From contig NZ_NUOT01000008.1 in assembly GCF_002584535.1 (NCBI RefSeq), forward strand, positions 310,001 to 374,000: 64,000 nucleotides of DNA. Reading direction: 5' to 3'. The stretch comes from Bacillus cereus (lineage in GTDB: Bacteria > Bacillota > Bacilli > Bacillales > Bacillaceae_G). A program made the position numbers and the translations under genes. The notes beneath the pieces were generated by a model. That model was given only the letters and a program-made list of their open reading frames with translations, had not been told where the DNA came from and searched no databases. Below, one piece after another: positions 27,557 through 36,298 of the stretch (the first letter of the stretch is position 1; the number at the start of each line of letters is the position of its first letter).

Positions 27557-28573
27557 TCACACCCCTTTTACCCTTTCAAATACAACCCCATGTGCAATTG
27601 TCGGAATCGTTTCTTTTTGTTGAATCATAATCGGGCTTAACAATGCTCCTGTTGCAACTACAAAAATACGTTGTAAGTTTCCCTTTTGCATTTCTTTTAA
27701 TAAATGACCGTATGTTACAACTGCCGAACAAGCACACCCGCTTCCACCTGCAAAGACCTCTTCTTGATCCCCATAATAAATCATTAATCCGCAATCATTA
27801 TATACATTCCCTAAATCATACCCTTCCTCGAGTAAAAGTTGCTTCGTAATTGGCGCTCCAACACCTGATAAATCACCTGTAACGATTAGATCATAATCTG
27901 CTGCGCTTCTTCCTAAATCTTCAAAATGCTGTTGAATTGTATGAGCGGCAGCAGGCGCCATTGCTGACCCCATATCAAAAGGATCTGCAATTCCTAAATC
28001 TTGCACTACCCCAATGGTTGCAGCTGTTACTTTAATATTGCTCTGTTCTTTACTAATTAAAACTGCCCCTGCTCCTGTAACAGTTGATGTTGCTGTACCA
28101 GGTCTTTGCCCCCCGTATTCTGTCGGATAACGGAACTGCCGTTCGGCAGTTGCATTATGACTACTAACTGTAGCTATCACACGGTTAGCAAATCCTCCAT
28201 CAATAAAAGCCGATCCAATTGCTAATGTTTCCATTGATGTCGCACAAGCACTGAACATGCCTAACAAAGGAATTCCAAGCTCCCGAGCCACGTAATTTGC
28301 TGTAACAGTTTGGTTTAATAAATCGCCTGCTAAAAGAAAATCAATTTGCGAAGGCTTTACATCTCCTTTTTGCATGACTTGCTGAATTGAATCATTCATC
28401 AATCGTCTTTCAGCGAGTTCCCAATTCTCTTCCTGACAGTGCAATTCATCATATGAAATATCAAAACACTTTCCAAGAGGACCTTCCGCTTCTTTTGGAC
28501 CGACAGCAGTACCTGTTGCATTCACAAATATATTATTTTGAAATACCCATGTTTGCTTCCCTGTCAATCTCAT
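27557..28573 (-). CDS. spoVAD: Stage V sporulation protein AD (DPA-binding)
   Basis: 338 residues with a thiolase/ketoacyl-synthase III fold. SpoVAD binds dipicolinic acid on the spore inner membrane. The pseudo-active-site cysteine segment GMFSACATSMETL is near 112 and the late GGSGCACSAVV near 275. The start has AAAGGAGACTAG upstream, and it lies 12 bp after spoVAC. Confidence 0.97.
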   Translation of the reverse strand: MRLTGKQTWVFQNNIFVNATGTAVGPKEAEGPLGKCFDISYDELHCQEENWELAERRLMNDSIQQVMQKGDVKPSQIDFLLAGDLLNQTVTANYVARELGIPLLGMFSACATSMETLAIGSAFIDGGFANRVIATVSSHNATAERQFRYPTEYGGQRPGTATSTVTGAGAVLISKEQSNIKVTAATIGVVQDLGIADPFDMGSAMAPAAAHTIQQHFEDLGRSAADYDLIVTGDLSGVGAPITKQLLLEEGYDLGNVYNDCGLMIYYGDQEEVFAGGSGCACSAVVTYGHLLKEMQKGNLQRIFVVATGALLSPIMIQQKETIPTIAHGVVFERVKGV

Positions 28574-28585
28574 ATCTAGTCTCCT

Positions 28586-29044
28586 TTAAGATAACCAAAG
28601 TTTAAACGTATATCGAATTAGACCAACAATGTATGCTCCAACAACACCAAAGACAATTACACTTCCAGCAAGCTTAAACATATTTGTCGCAACTCCGAGT
28701 ACAATTCCCTCACTACGATGCTCAATTGCCGCACTTGCCATTGAATTTGCAAATCCAGTAACAGGAACTGCTGAACCAGCCCCCCCAAATTGACCGATTT
28801 TATCATACACACCCAATCCCGTTAACACAGCTGATAATAACACAAGCGTTGCTATTGTAGGATTTCCGGCATTTTGCTCACTGAAGTGAAAATAGTGCAT
28901 ATAAAATTTCATCAAGCATTCACCTACTGTACAAATCAGGCCCCCTACGACAAACGCTTTTACACAATTCATCACATAATTTGACTTTGGGTGATAATCT
29001 TTTACTTTATGTATGTAATCATCTTTTAATTTATTTTGTGTCAT
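28586..29044 (-). CDS. spoVAC: Stage V sporulation protein AC
   Basis: 152 residues with about four membrane helices. Forms part of the DPA channel; the B. subtilis protein has been described as mechanosensitive. The conserved VVGGLICTVGECL and GGAGSAVPVTGFANS segments are intact. I chose the ATG at 29044 with GGAGGT six bases upstream. That site sits at the stop of the spoVAB remnant, so upstream deletion has left spoVAC translation intact. Confidence 0.95.
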   Translation of the reverse strand: MTQNKLKDDYIHKVKDYHPKSNYVMNCVKAFVVGGLICTVGECLMKFYMHYFHFSEQNAGNPTIATLVLLSAVLTGLGVYDKIGQFGGAGSAVPVTGFANSMASAAIEHRSEGIVLGVATNMFKLAGSVIVFGVVGAYIVGLIRYTFKLWLS

Positions 29045-29055
29045 CTTATTACCTC

Positions 29056-29178
29056 CTACCTTGCAAAATAAATCCAATGAAACAAAGACCCCATTACCTT
29101 CCCAAGCACAAGTGCAACGAGTAGAACCACAATTTTCCCATCTCCTCCGACACGTTTTGTGATTTTATAAACAAGTTG
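29056..29178 (-). pseudogene. spoVAB: spoVAB C-terminal remnant
   Basis: Read in a different frame from the spoVAA fragment, this DNA encodes KRVGGDGKIVVLLVALVLG and then KVMGSLFHWIYFAR before TAG at 29058-29056. This matches the C-terminal 35 or so residues of SpoVAB. The first roughly 105 codons are missing, and an in-frame stop lies upstream. It cannot make a working protein. Confidence 0.85.
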
Positions 29179-29309
29179 TTTTTTATTTTCTCTACTATGC
29201 TAAAATCTCCAACAACTTGTGCAACCTCTTCAATCTTCACCTCATATGAAGGAGATACCCTCAGCCTATTTCGCATTTTGAGATAGATTGTTCGCTCCAC
29301 TCCACTCAT
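29094..29309 (-). pseudogene. spoVAA: spoVAA N-terminal remnant fused out of frame to spoVAB
   Basis: 71-codon open frame. The first 48 or so residues (MSGVERTIYLKMRNRLRVSP..., IEEVAQVVGDFSIVEKIKNN) match the start of SpoVAA, a protein of about 205 residues in B. subtilis. From about residue 50 the frame reads through spoVAB DNA in the wrong phase. The missing part (about 155 codons of spoVAA and 105 of spoVAB) indicates one deletion of roughly 0.75-0.8 kb. The sigma-G promoter in front is intact. Confidence 0.85.
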
Positions 29310-29332
29310 CTCTTCACTATTCCTCGTAGTTG

Positions 29333-29363
29333 TAGTATGGTTTTTGGAAATTTTTCTAATACA
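29333..29363 (-). promoter_or_regulatory. Sigma-G promoter of the spoVA operon
   Basis: Minus strand TGTATT (-35, 29363-29358), 18-bp spacer, CATACTA (-10, 29339-29333). The -10 is an exact match to the sigma-G consensus. Drives late forespore expression. Confidence 0.8.
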
Positions 29364-29404
29364 ACTTTTTTCATAAAAGTATTAGAGATTTACTACCGAT
29401 TTAA

Positions 29405-29447
29405 ATAAAAAAACATCTGCACCATGTGAGTACAGATGTTTTTTTAT
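29405..29447. terminator. Bidirectional terminator between sigF and spoVA
   Basis: AAACATCTG (29411-29419) pairs with CAGATGTTT (29433-29441); A/T runs flank both sides. It may back up the sigF terminator. Confidence 0.8.
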
Positions 29448-29623
29448 TATGACAAGTTTATATTTTAAATTTACTAAACCACCAATAAATTCTGTAAATA
29501 TTTCCAGATGATTGAAATTCTTTGGTTTTGGAAAAGATAACAACAATAACATAAGATACAACTTTTTCATGATTTTTTTCTTTCCAAGTTTAGTTGAAAT
29601 ATCAATGCCGTCTAGTCTAATAC

Positions 29624-29658
29624 AAAAAATCGAATAGATGGCTATTCATCTATTCGAT
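29624..29658 (-). terminator. Terminator overlapping the sigF stop
   Basis: ATCGAATAGATG (minus 29658-29647) pairs with CATCTATTCGAT (29640-29629) followed by six T residues. The stop codon is in the loop. Confidence 0.9.
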
Positions 29659-30400
29659 CTTTCATCTGTTTTAATATTTTCTTTTCAAGCCTTGATACTT
29701 GAACCTGTGAAATTCCAATTCTCTCTGCTACTTCTGATTGAGTTTGATCTTTATAATAGCGCAAATATACAATTAAACGTTCGCGCTCATCCAATTCTCT
29801 AATCGCCTCTTTTAAGGCGATTTTATCAAACCATTTCGTTTCTGTTTGATCTGCAATTTGATCTAAGATTGTAATAGGATCTCCATCATTTTCATAAACC
29901 GTTTCATGTATGGATGATGGAGTACGGCTCGCTTCCTGTGCAAGAACCACTTCTTCTGGCGTTAGTTCAAGCGCCTCTGCTACCTCATTAATTGTTGGAG
30001 CCCTTCCATATTCTTTAGAAAGCTCATCTTTCATTTTTCGAATTTTATTTCCAGTCTCTTTTAAAGAGCGACTTACTTTCACTGATCCATCATCACGCAA
30101 AAATCGCTGTATTTCTCCAATAATCATTGGAACTGCATAGGTTGAAAATTTCACTTCAAAAGACAAATCAAATTTATCTACCGACTTCAAGAGCCCAATA
30201 CAGCCAATTTGAAATAGATCATCTGGTTCATATCCTCGATTGAGGAAGCGTTGTACAACCGACCATACAAGCCGCATATTACTTTGGACTATCGTATCTC
30301 TCGCCCCTTGATCTCCATCTTGACTTTTTTGAATTAACGCTTTTAACTCGTGGTCCTTTAACTGAGGTTTCTTCTTCTCATTTCTGACCTCTATGTCCAT
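29642..30400 (-). CDS. sigF: RNA polymerase sigma-F factor
   Basis: 252 residues. First forespore-specific sigma factor. Region 2 (YEPDDLFQIGCIGLLKSVDKF, in part) and the region 4 helix-turn-helix (TQSEVAERIGISQVQVSRLEKK) are intact. Activity is held off by SpoIIAB, encoded just upstream. I use the ATG at 30400, eight bases after AAGGAG; a TTG two codons earlier is too close. Targets include dacF. Confidence 0.98.
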   Translation of the reverse strand: MDIEVRNEKKKPQLKDHELKALIQKSQDGDQGARDTIVQSNMRLVWSVVQRFLNRGYEPDDLFQIGCIGLLKSVDKFDLSFEVKFSTYAVPMIIGEIQRFLRDDGSVKVSRSLKETGNKIRKMKDELSKEYGRAPTINEVAEALELTPEEVVLAQEASRTPSSIHETVYENDGDPITILDQIADQTETKWFDKIALKEAIRELDERERLIVYLRYYKDQTQSEVAERIGISQVQVSRLEKKILKQMKDRIDE

Positions 30401-30412
30401 AGGCAATTCTCC

Positions 30413-30853
30413 TTAATTGCATAGAGCGTTACGATTTGATAAGTATTTTGTCAAATGGATTGTTGTCCCGAAAGATTCATTTGAAATGACTTCTACTTCA
30501 TCCATAAAATTTTCCATGATAGTAAATCCCATTCCGGAACGCTCTAATTCAGGTTTAGTTGTAAAAAGAGGTTGCCTTGCCTCATCTAAGTTAAAAATGC
30601 CAACCCCTTCATCTCGAATCGTGAGTTTCACCATTGCTTCTTCCAAAATCACTGAAATGTAAACAACACCTTCAGCATTCCCCTCATACCCATGAATAAT
30701 TGCATTTGTGACTGCTTCAGACACAACTGTTTTAATCTCTGTCAATTCCTCCATCGTTGGATCCAATTGTGCGATAAAAGCAGCAACTGTAACACGAGCG
30801 AACGACTCATTTTGACTTAATGCTGAAAATTGAAGGTTCATTTCATTTCTCAT
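30413..30853 (-). CDS. spoIIAB: Anti-sigma-F factor and SpoIIAA kinase
   Basis: 146 residues of the GHKL kinase family. Binds sigma-F and phosphorylates SpoIIAA. The N-box [13 protein letters not shown] (about 45-57) and the nucleotide-binding RDEGVGI and SGMGFTIM segments are visible. It begins immediately after the spoIIAA stop, suggesting coupled synthesis of the two partners, and is 12 bp from sigF. Confidence 0.97.
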   Translation of the reverse strand: MRNEMNLQFSALSQNESFARVTVAAFIAQLDPTMEELTEIKTVVSEAVTNAIIHGYEGNAEGVVYISVILEEAMVKLTIRDEGVGIFNLDEARQPLFTTKPELERSGMGFTIMENFMDEVEVISNESFGTTIHLTKYLSNRNALCN

Positions 30854-31204
30854 TTATGCCACCCCCAATGTCGCGAGCGCATGCGCTTCACTTTCTTCTA
30901 AGCGAATGATTTTAAACAGACCTGACATTTCAAATAAACGTTTTACAGGAGGTGAGATTGCACAAACGACCATCTCCCCTCCTAAACTTTTAACATGCTT
31001 GTATCTGCCTAATATAACACCAAGACCAGAACTGTCCATAAATGTTAATTTTTCTAAACTTAATACAATATGATGAATACGATGCGTCTCAATCATATCC
31101 GTTACTTTTGCTCGCAACTCTTCAGCAGTATGATGATCTAGTTCACCCGCCAGCCTTACACATAAGACATCACGCTTTACTTCTAAATGCACGGAAAGAC
31201 TCAC
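30854..31204 (-). CDS. spoIIAA: Anti-sigma-F factor antagonist
   Basis: 116 residues, STAS fold. Unphosphorylated SpoIIAA frees sigma-F from SpoIIAB. The phosphorylated serine is in [15 protein letters not shown] (about residue 58). Starts at GTG with AAGGAGG seven bases upstream. First gene of the sigF operon; the leader holds sigma-H- and Spo0A-like sites. Confidence 0.97.
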   Translation of the reverse strand: MSLSVHLEVKRDVLCVRLAGELDHHTAEELRAKVTDMIETHRIHHIVLSLEKLTFMDSSGLGVILGRYKHVKSLGGEMVVCAISPPVKRLFEMSGLFKIIRLEESEAHALATLGVA

Positions 31205-31233
31205 ACGATTTCCTCCTTATGCTTAAACTTTAC

Positions 31234-31305
31234 TCATGTACATAAGATTTTCGTGAACATAAAATAAGAATCCTTCCTACTGACAAAAGAAGTACTATTT
31301 CGCCA
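31234..31305 (-). promoter_or_regulatory. Candidate sigma-H promoter and Spo0A box of the spoIIA operon
   Basis: On the minus strand, GAAGGATTC followed 14 bp later by CGAAAAT resembles a sigma-H promoter. TGGCGAA (31305-31299) fits the Spo0A box TGNCGAA. Both are expected for this operon; the matches are partial. Confidence 0.35.
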
Positions 31306-31355
31306 TAATGTGAATCTTTCAGCAATTATTCTACCTATTTCATGTATACAGATAG

Positions 31356-31382
31356 AATAGCGGCAATATTTTTGCCGCTATT
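31356..31382 (-). terminator. Hairpin after dacF
   Basis: AATAGCGGCAA pairs with TTGCCGCTATT over the dacF stop; the T-run is weak, so some read-through into spoIIAA is likely. Confidence 0.6.
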
Positions 31383-32571
31383 TCGATGTTGAAAACGTCC
31401 CTAAACTTCTTTTAAATAGCTCCCACCAGCTTGCTGCAGCAACATCTTCTCTCGCTACAATCGTTTGCTTTAATAAAACATCCTTATCTTTTTTAATAAC
31501 AAGTGTACCGAGTGCATCACCTTTTTTAATCGGTGCTTTTACTTTCTTTTCAGCAATAACTTCCTGTTTTATCTTGTCCATATTCTCGCCTTTTTTCATC
31601 AAAAGAGATACGTTTTCTGATGCAACTAAATCTACCTTGTCTTTCTTACCTTTTCCTACCTTTACGGTTTGAATTTTTTCACCGCGCTTATACAATTTTT
31701 TCGTTGTATATTGTCCAAATGCATAATCAAGGAGCTTTGTTACTTGATTGTTACGTTCTTTTGATGTTGGAGCTCCCATGACAACAGAAATGACACGCAT
31801 GCCATTTTTTTCAGCTGATGCTGTTAAACAATATTTAGCTTCTGTTGTAAAACCTGTTTTCACCCCATCCACCCCAGGATAAAAACGAACTAATTTATTC
31901 GTATTCACGAGCCAAAATTTTTTCTCTGTATCTTCACGTAAGTAATCTTCATACTTTCCTGTATATTTTCGAATGAGTGGATACTTCATCAACTCTTTCG
32001 CCATAATTGCCATGTCATATGCTGTTGAATAATGATTTTTCGCTGGAAGACCCGTTGGATTTTGGAAATGTGTATTTTTCAATCCTAAATCCTTCGCTTT
32101 TTTATTCATCATGTTTACAAAACCTTCTTCTGAACCAGCGATATGCTCAGCAACTGCAACAGATGCATCATTTCCCGATGCAATTGCAATCCCTTTTAGC
32201 ATTTCATTCACTGTCATTTCTTCACCCGGCTCAAGAAAGATTTGTGAACCACCCATCGAAGCTGCATGCTCACTTGCTCTAACTTTATCCTCTAGTTTTA
32301 GTTTTCCTTTTTCAACTTGTTCCATAATCAATAGCATTGTCATAATCTTTGTCATACTAGCAGGTGGCAATTTTTCATTTGGACTTTTCTCAAATAAAAC
32401 TTTACCCGTATCTTGCTCAATAACAATTGCTGACGATGCTTGCTCCGCTAACTTCGGCCCTGCTTCTATTTCTGTTTTTTCAGACTGCGCTTTCTTAGAT
32501 TCTGCAAAGCCAACCGAAACACCAGAAAATAGCAACATGAAACAAACAAGTATTCCAAAAACTCGCCTCAT
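31378..32571 (-). CDS. dacF: D-alanyl-D-alanine carboxypeptidase DacF
   Basis: 397 residues. Signal peptide (VFGILVCFMLLFSGVSVGFA) then a class A low-molecular-weight PBP. SxxK is in PPASMTKIM (about 72), SGN in AIASGNDASV (about 134) and KTG in DGVKTGFTT (about 238). It trims peptide cross-links in forespore peptidoglycan in B. subtilis, under sigma-F and sigma-G. The C-terminal domain ends in an amphipathic stretch (SWWELFKRSL) typical of membrane attachment. It lies upstream of the spoIIA-sigF operon as in B. subtilis. Confidence 0.95.
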   Translation of the reverse strand: MRRVFGILVCFMLLFSGVSVGFAESKKAQSEKTEIEAGPKLAEQASSAIVIEQDTGKVLFEKSPNEKLPPASMTKIMTMLLIMEQVEKGKLKLEDKVRASEHAASMGGSQIFLEPGEEMTVNEMLKGIAIASGNDASVAVAEHIAGSEEGFVNMMNKKAKDLGLKNTHFQNPTGLPAKNHYSTAYDMAIMAKELMKYPLIRKYTGKYEDYLREDTEKKFWLVNTNKLVRFYPGVDGVKTGFTTEAKYCLTASAEKNGMRVISVVMGAPTSKERNNQVTKLLDYAFGQYTTKKLYKRGEKIQTVKVGKGKKDKVDLVASENVSLLMKKGENMDKIKQEVIAEKKVKAPIKKGDALGTLVIKKDKDVLLKQTIVAREDVAAASWWELFKRSLGTFSTSK

Positions 32572-32736
32572 GACTAACCCTCCATTCTATATCAAACCTA
32601 TTTTTTCCAATCAACGTGTTTTTATACCATATTTTTCTATAAATTCGTATTGACAAATAAATTCATCACATATATTGTATTAAGTGTATTACACCTAGTA
32701 GTACACTTAATATTCATCAGGAAGGAGACATTGCTC

Positions 32737-33156
32737 TTGCACATTCAACTCGATCCAAGAAGCAACACTCCGATATGGGAACAAATTGTTCAAAATATAA
32801 AAGAACGCGTACTAAAAAATATGTTAGCACCAAACGATAAACTACCATCTGTACGTGAACTCGCTTCACTTCTTGTCATTAATCCAAATACAGTAAGCAA
32901 AGCGTACCAGGCGTTAGAACGACAAGGAATTATTGAAACACTGCGAGGAAAAGGTACATTTGTCTCCCAATCGATTACACCAACATTAGATGAAAGGAAA
33001 ATCGCTATGGTTGAAAAACACTTCCATCAATTATTACTAGAGGCTTCTTACCTTGGGATTACGAAAGAAAAAATTCACGATTGGATAGATTCGTACTATA
33101 AAGAACTAGGAGGGAATACGGATGCTAAAAGTGACGAGTCTCAAAAAAACAATTGA
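32737..33156 (+). CDS. GntR-family regulator, YtrA type
   Basis: 139 residues from the TTG at 32737, nine bases after GGAAGGAG; longer in-frame starts lack a site. The N-terminus HIQLDPRSNTPIWEQI is characteristic of the YtrA subfamily, followed by a winged helix (SVRELASLLVINPNTVSKAYQALE) and a short C-terminal helix with no effector domain. Such regulators repress their own operon with ABC exporters. The 3' end overlaps the ATPase gene by 35 bp. Confidence 0.9.
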   Translation: MHIQLDPRSNTPIWEQIVQNIKERVLKNMLAPNDKLPSVRELASLLVINPNTVSKAYQALERQGIIETLRGKGTFVSQSITPTLDERKIAMVEKHFHQLLLEASYLGITKEKIHDWIDSYYKELGGNTDAKSDESQKNN

Positions 33157-34003
33157 TAATCAAGTCATTTTAGACAATATTTCTTTCACATTACAAAAAG
33201 GAAGTATTGTGGGATTACTCGGAAGAAACGGTGCGGGGAAAACTACTTTACTTCAAACACTCGTTGGTATTTTAGACCCAGATGAAGGTACTGTTACATA
33301 CGACGAAACAGATGTTCATAAACATCCAGAAACGAAGCAGAAGGTAGCTTATGTACCAGATTCCACGAATGTATTAAACGGGTATACAGTAAAAGAAATC
33401 GCGAAGTTTTATAAAGCTGTTTATCACAATTTTAATGAAGAACATTTCTATAAGCTGCTAGAACGTTTTAAATTACCTGAAAAACGCATTCGCAGTTATT
33501 CACGAGGTATGAAGGCACTTCTTGCTATGATTCTAGCGTTTTGTACAGGTGTAGAATACATTATTTTAGATGAGCCAACCAATGGGCTTGACCCAATTGT
33601 AAAAAGACAAATTTTACAATTTTTAATTGAAGAAGTAGCAGAACGTGAGATTACCATTCTCATTTCTACTCATCACTTAGATGAAGTGGAAAAAATTGCA
33701 GACACGGTTATTATTTTAAAAGATCATACAATCGCATCGATTACAGCATTAGAAGATACGAAATCTCGCTATGCAAAAATACAAGTCGCTTATGAACGTT
33801 CACTACCACAAAAACTAGAAAACTTAAATCATGTAAAAATATTAAATCAAACAGGAAAAGTGTACACGATTTTAATTGAGGGCAATGTAGCAGCTACATT
33901 AGAAAAGTTTCATAAAGAACAGCCTATTTTATTAGAAGAATTACCAATGTCACTCGAAGATATATTTGTCACAACGTTTGAGGAGGATTCGCATGTTTCA
34001 TAA
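33122..34003 (+). CDS. ABC transporter ATP-binding protein
   Basis: 293 residues. Walker A GRNGAGKTT (about 37-45), signature SRGMKALLAM near 134, Walker B EYIILDEPTNGLDP near 151 and the switch histidine in STHHLDEVE near 185. The signature is SRG rather than the usual LSGGQ, as common in YtrB/BcrA-like exporters. It energises the permeases that follow. AGGAGGGAA precedes the ATG. It overlaps the YtrA-type regulator and the first permease. Confidence 0.93.
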   Translation: MLKVTSLKKTIDNQVILDNISFTLQKGSIVGLLGRNGAGKTTLLQTLVGILDPDEGTVTYDETDVHKHPETKQKVAYVPDSTNVLNGYTVKEIAKFYKAVYHNFNEEHFYKLLERFKLPEKRIRSYSRGMKALLAMILAFCTGVEYIILDEPTNGLDPIVKRQILQFLIEEVAEREITILISTHHLDEVEKIADTVIILKDHTIASITALEDTKSRYAKIQVAYERSLPQKLENLNHVKILNQTGKVYTILIEGNVAATLEKFHKEQPILLEELPMSLEDIFVTTFEEDSHVS

Positions 34004-35081
34004 AGCTTTATGGATGAGACAATGGAAACAAGGAAAATATATAATTCTATTGTTTTGGTTAATTAGTTTGTATCAACTCCCTTATAAATATTATCAAGCA
34101 GCACAAACGGCGCTTAACCAATCAAAAATGAAACTGGATGACTATGTGTATTATTATTCCTACTCTTTTAATACATTCGATAATCCCTTCGTCACGCAAG
34201 GAGCCATTCTTATTGCACTGGCTTGTCTTTTAACTGGATGGGAACGTAACAATCAATCTACTGATTTTCTATTCTCGATGCCTTTTAAGCGAAAAGATAT
34301 TTTTTTAACAAAATGGTTGCTTGGCGTTTTGAATATTATTACAGTACACATAATTTGCTGGATTAGCATGTACGGAATAAAAAACATATCGTTTCACAAT
34401 GAGTATCAAGTCTTTACTCCGTTCCATAGTTACTTTGTATATGCTACGGTTGTACTCATTGCTATTTATACATTCACTTTATTTATCGGAACTATTACTG
34501 GAAATATTTTCTCCCAAAGTAGCTTAACGGCAATTTTATTATTTTTACCATACGGTTCCGTATTATTAATCTCTGGATTCATTTATACCCATACACAATG
34601 GTCTTTAGAGGCAATGGGAGAAATAGAGGTGCAGACTCATGAGTACTTACAACATGTAGGGATTATTTCACCATTAGAATCTTTTTCTATTAATTATGAT
34701 TACCATCCGATAGAAACATTTGATGACTATGGAAATAAACTTTCTAGTGTACTACAGGACAATCCAATGGAGCATACTTCTGTGCCTTCTCCTTGGACAC
34801 TATTAACACCATTTGCTTACATCATGATCTTTTTACCATTATCAATTTTTCTATACACACGTACACCGAACGAACAAAACGGAAAAATACTATTGTTTCC
34901 TAGCTTACAAAGGTGGTTCATGCTTTGTACTGTTCTATGCTTCGGATTACTTGGCGGTAGAATATTAGGCGGACGAGATGCACTTCTGTCTTATTATATT
35001 GGATTTTTCCTATTCGCTATCATAAGTTACTTCATTTTTACACGTCTATTAAAATTGAAGTTTGCTTTTGGAGGGAGATAA
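33993..35081 (+). CDS. ABC-2 type permease, first paralog
   Basis: 362 residues, about six membrane helices with a long extracytoplasmic section (about 200-270). Starts at the ATG at 33993 with GAGGAGG upstream, overlapping the ATPase by 11 bp. The opening MFHKALWMRQWKQGKY and the motif CLLTGWERNNQSTDFLFSMP are closely repeated in the second permease, so the two arose by duplication. The transported substrate is unknown; related systems export peptides or act in envelope-stress resistance. Confidence 0.88.
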   Translation: MFHKALWMRQWKQGKYIILLFWLISLYQLPYKYYQAAQTALNQSKMKLDDYVYYYSYSFNTFDNPFVTQGAILIALACLLTGWERNNQSTDFLFSMPFKRKDIFLTKWLLGVLNIITVHIICWISMYGIKNISFHNEYQVFTPFHSYFVYATVVLIAIYTFTLFIGTITGNIFSQSSLTAILLFLPYGSVLLISGFIYTHTQWSLEAMGEIEVQTHEYLQHVGIISPLESFSINYDYHPIETFDDYGNKLSSVLQDNPMEHTSVPSPWTLLTPFAYIMIFLPLSIFLYTRTPNEQNGKILLFPSLQRWFMLCTVLCFGLLGGRILGGRDALLSYYIGFFLFAIISYFIFTRLLKLKFAFGGR

Positions 35082-35085
35082 AGTG

Positions 35086-35195
35086 AAACTTTATTCAGTG
35101 GGGGTTTTCTGTATCCCCCACCTATCTTCCTCGTTTTTCTCTGAATTTTGAGGTGTGGGTCTTACTGCCCGTTAATGTGGGATAAATACGAATTG
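35086..35195 (+). repeat. Structured repeat-like element between paralogous permeases
   Basis: GTGGGGG (35098-35104) pairs with CCCCCAC (35115-35121), and a second structured part contains TTACTGCCCGTTAATGTGGG. This composition is unlike the coding flanks and resembles intergenic repeats I know from B. cereus-group genomes. Its right end supplies GAGGTGGG near the next gene's start. Confidence 0.5.
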
Positions 35196-35205
35196 AGGTG
35201 GGATC

Positions 35206-36273
35206 ATGTTTCATAAAGCTTTATGGATACGGAATTATAAACAAGGAAAATATGTCATTACGCTCTTTTGGCTAAGTATTTTATACGCCTTACCATATAA
35301 ATATTATGCTGCCGCACAGCACACAGATGAGTATTTACGCACGACAACAGATACTTATTATATGTATCATTTAGAGGGAGCGGACGCGATACTGTTTCCA
35401 GGTCTTCTATTAATGGTATTAGCAATCCTCTTAATCGGATGGGAACGCAATAACCAAAGTATCGATTTTCTTTGGTCTATGCCATTTAAACGGTCGCACT
35501 TATTTTTATCAAAATGGTTACTAGGCATTGTTCATATCGTAAGTGCGCTTAGCCTTAGTTGGCTTCTTATGTTTATCATCTATAAAAACACGATACACGT
35601 TCAATACCAATCCTTTTCACCATTTCATGTATACTTTGCTTATACAATCATTACGTTAATTGCAGTTTATACATTTACGCTCTTTATTGGGACGATTACA
35701 GGAAATGTGATTTCACAAAGTGTTTTAAGTTACATTATTATCATTTTACCTTTATACATCTTTCAGCTTGCGTTCCCTTTTTTCGCACTACATATAGATT
35801 TATCACGAGAAGAGTACAATTATAATTACATTAAATATGAAAAATATACAGAAAATATAAGTGTAGTAGCTCCTCTTAATCAGTTTCGTATTAACTACAA
35901 CTATGATCCACAGAGGGACACTTTTGAAGATGAATTCGGAAACATACGAACAGGACCTACTTATCATCACACCCCGTCTGCTTGGGCACTGTTAAGCCCT
36001 GTTATCTATATACTCATTTGTCTTCCGCTAGGAGCTTATCTATATACACGCGCTCCGAATGAACATAACGGAAAAATATTGCTATATCCAAGACTTCATA
36101 AGTATTTCTTAATCTGTACTTCTATTTGTTTCGCACTTCTTGGCGGTACTATTTTTATTGATGGTAGTAATTCTTTACCTCTTTACTATATTTATTTTAT
36201 AGGGTCTGGCATACTGACATATATTATCTTGCAGCGACTGTTAAAACACAAGCTTTCTTTATATGCAAAATAA
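35206..36273 (+). CDS. ABC-2 type permease, second paralog
   Basis: 355 residues, about six membrane helices. Near-duplicate plan of the preceding permease: MFHKALWIRNYKQGKYVITLFWL at the start (shared spacing), LIGWERNNQSIDFLWSMPF in the first third, and LFIGTITGNVISQS in the middle. The two could form a heterodimeric channel with the shared ATPase. It is preceded by the repeat element, and the gap of 124 bp contrasts with the overlaps earlier in the operon. GAGGTGGGATC precedes the ATG. Confidence 0.88.
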   Translation: MFHKALWIRNYKQGKYVITLFWLSILYALPYKYYAAAQHTDEYLRTTTDTYYMYHLEGADAILFPGLLLMVLAILLIGWERNNQSIDFLWSMPFKRSHLFLSKWLLGIVHIVSALSLSWLLMFIIYKNTIHVQYQSFSPFHVYFAYTIITLIAVYTFTLFIGTITGNVISQSVLSYIIIILPLYIFQLAFPFFALHIDLSREEYNYNYIKYEKYTENISVVAPLNQFRINYNYDPQRDTFEDEFGNIRTGPTYHHTPSAWALLSPVIYILICLPLGAYLYTRAPNEHNGKILLYPRLHKYFLICTSICFALLGGTIFIDGSNSLPLYYIYFIGSGILTYIILQRLLKHKLSLYAK

Positions 36274-36298
36274 CCTCCTCACCCCAAGGAGGTTATTT
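36268..36298. terminator. Bidirectional terminator
   Basis: 12-bp stem AAATAACCTCCT with AGGAGGTTATTT around a 7-nt loop, between the ABC operon and the convergent secreted-protein gene. Confidence 0.7.

Larger units (their letters stand above)
29310..29641. other. Region between sigF and the spoVA operon
   Basis: 332 bp with the sigma-G promoter at 29333-29363, a bidirectional terminator at 29411-29441 and the sigF terminator at its right end. The rest has no recognised feature; a 62-codon minus-strand frame there does not look coding. Confidence 0.6.

Noticed and set aside
29382-29570. Minus-strand frame of 62 codons between sigF and spoVA
   Set aside because: It spans a bidirectional terminator and shows no start signal or family resemblance.
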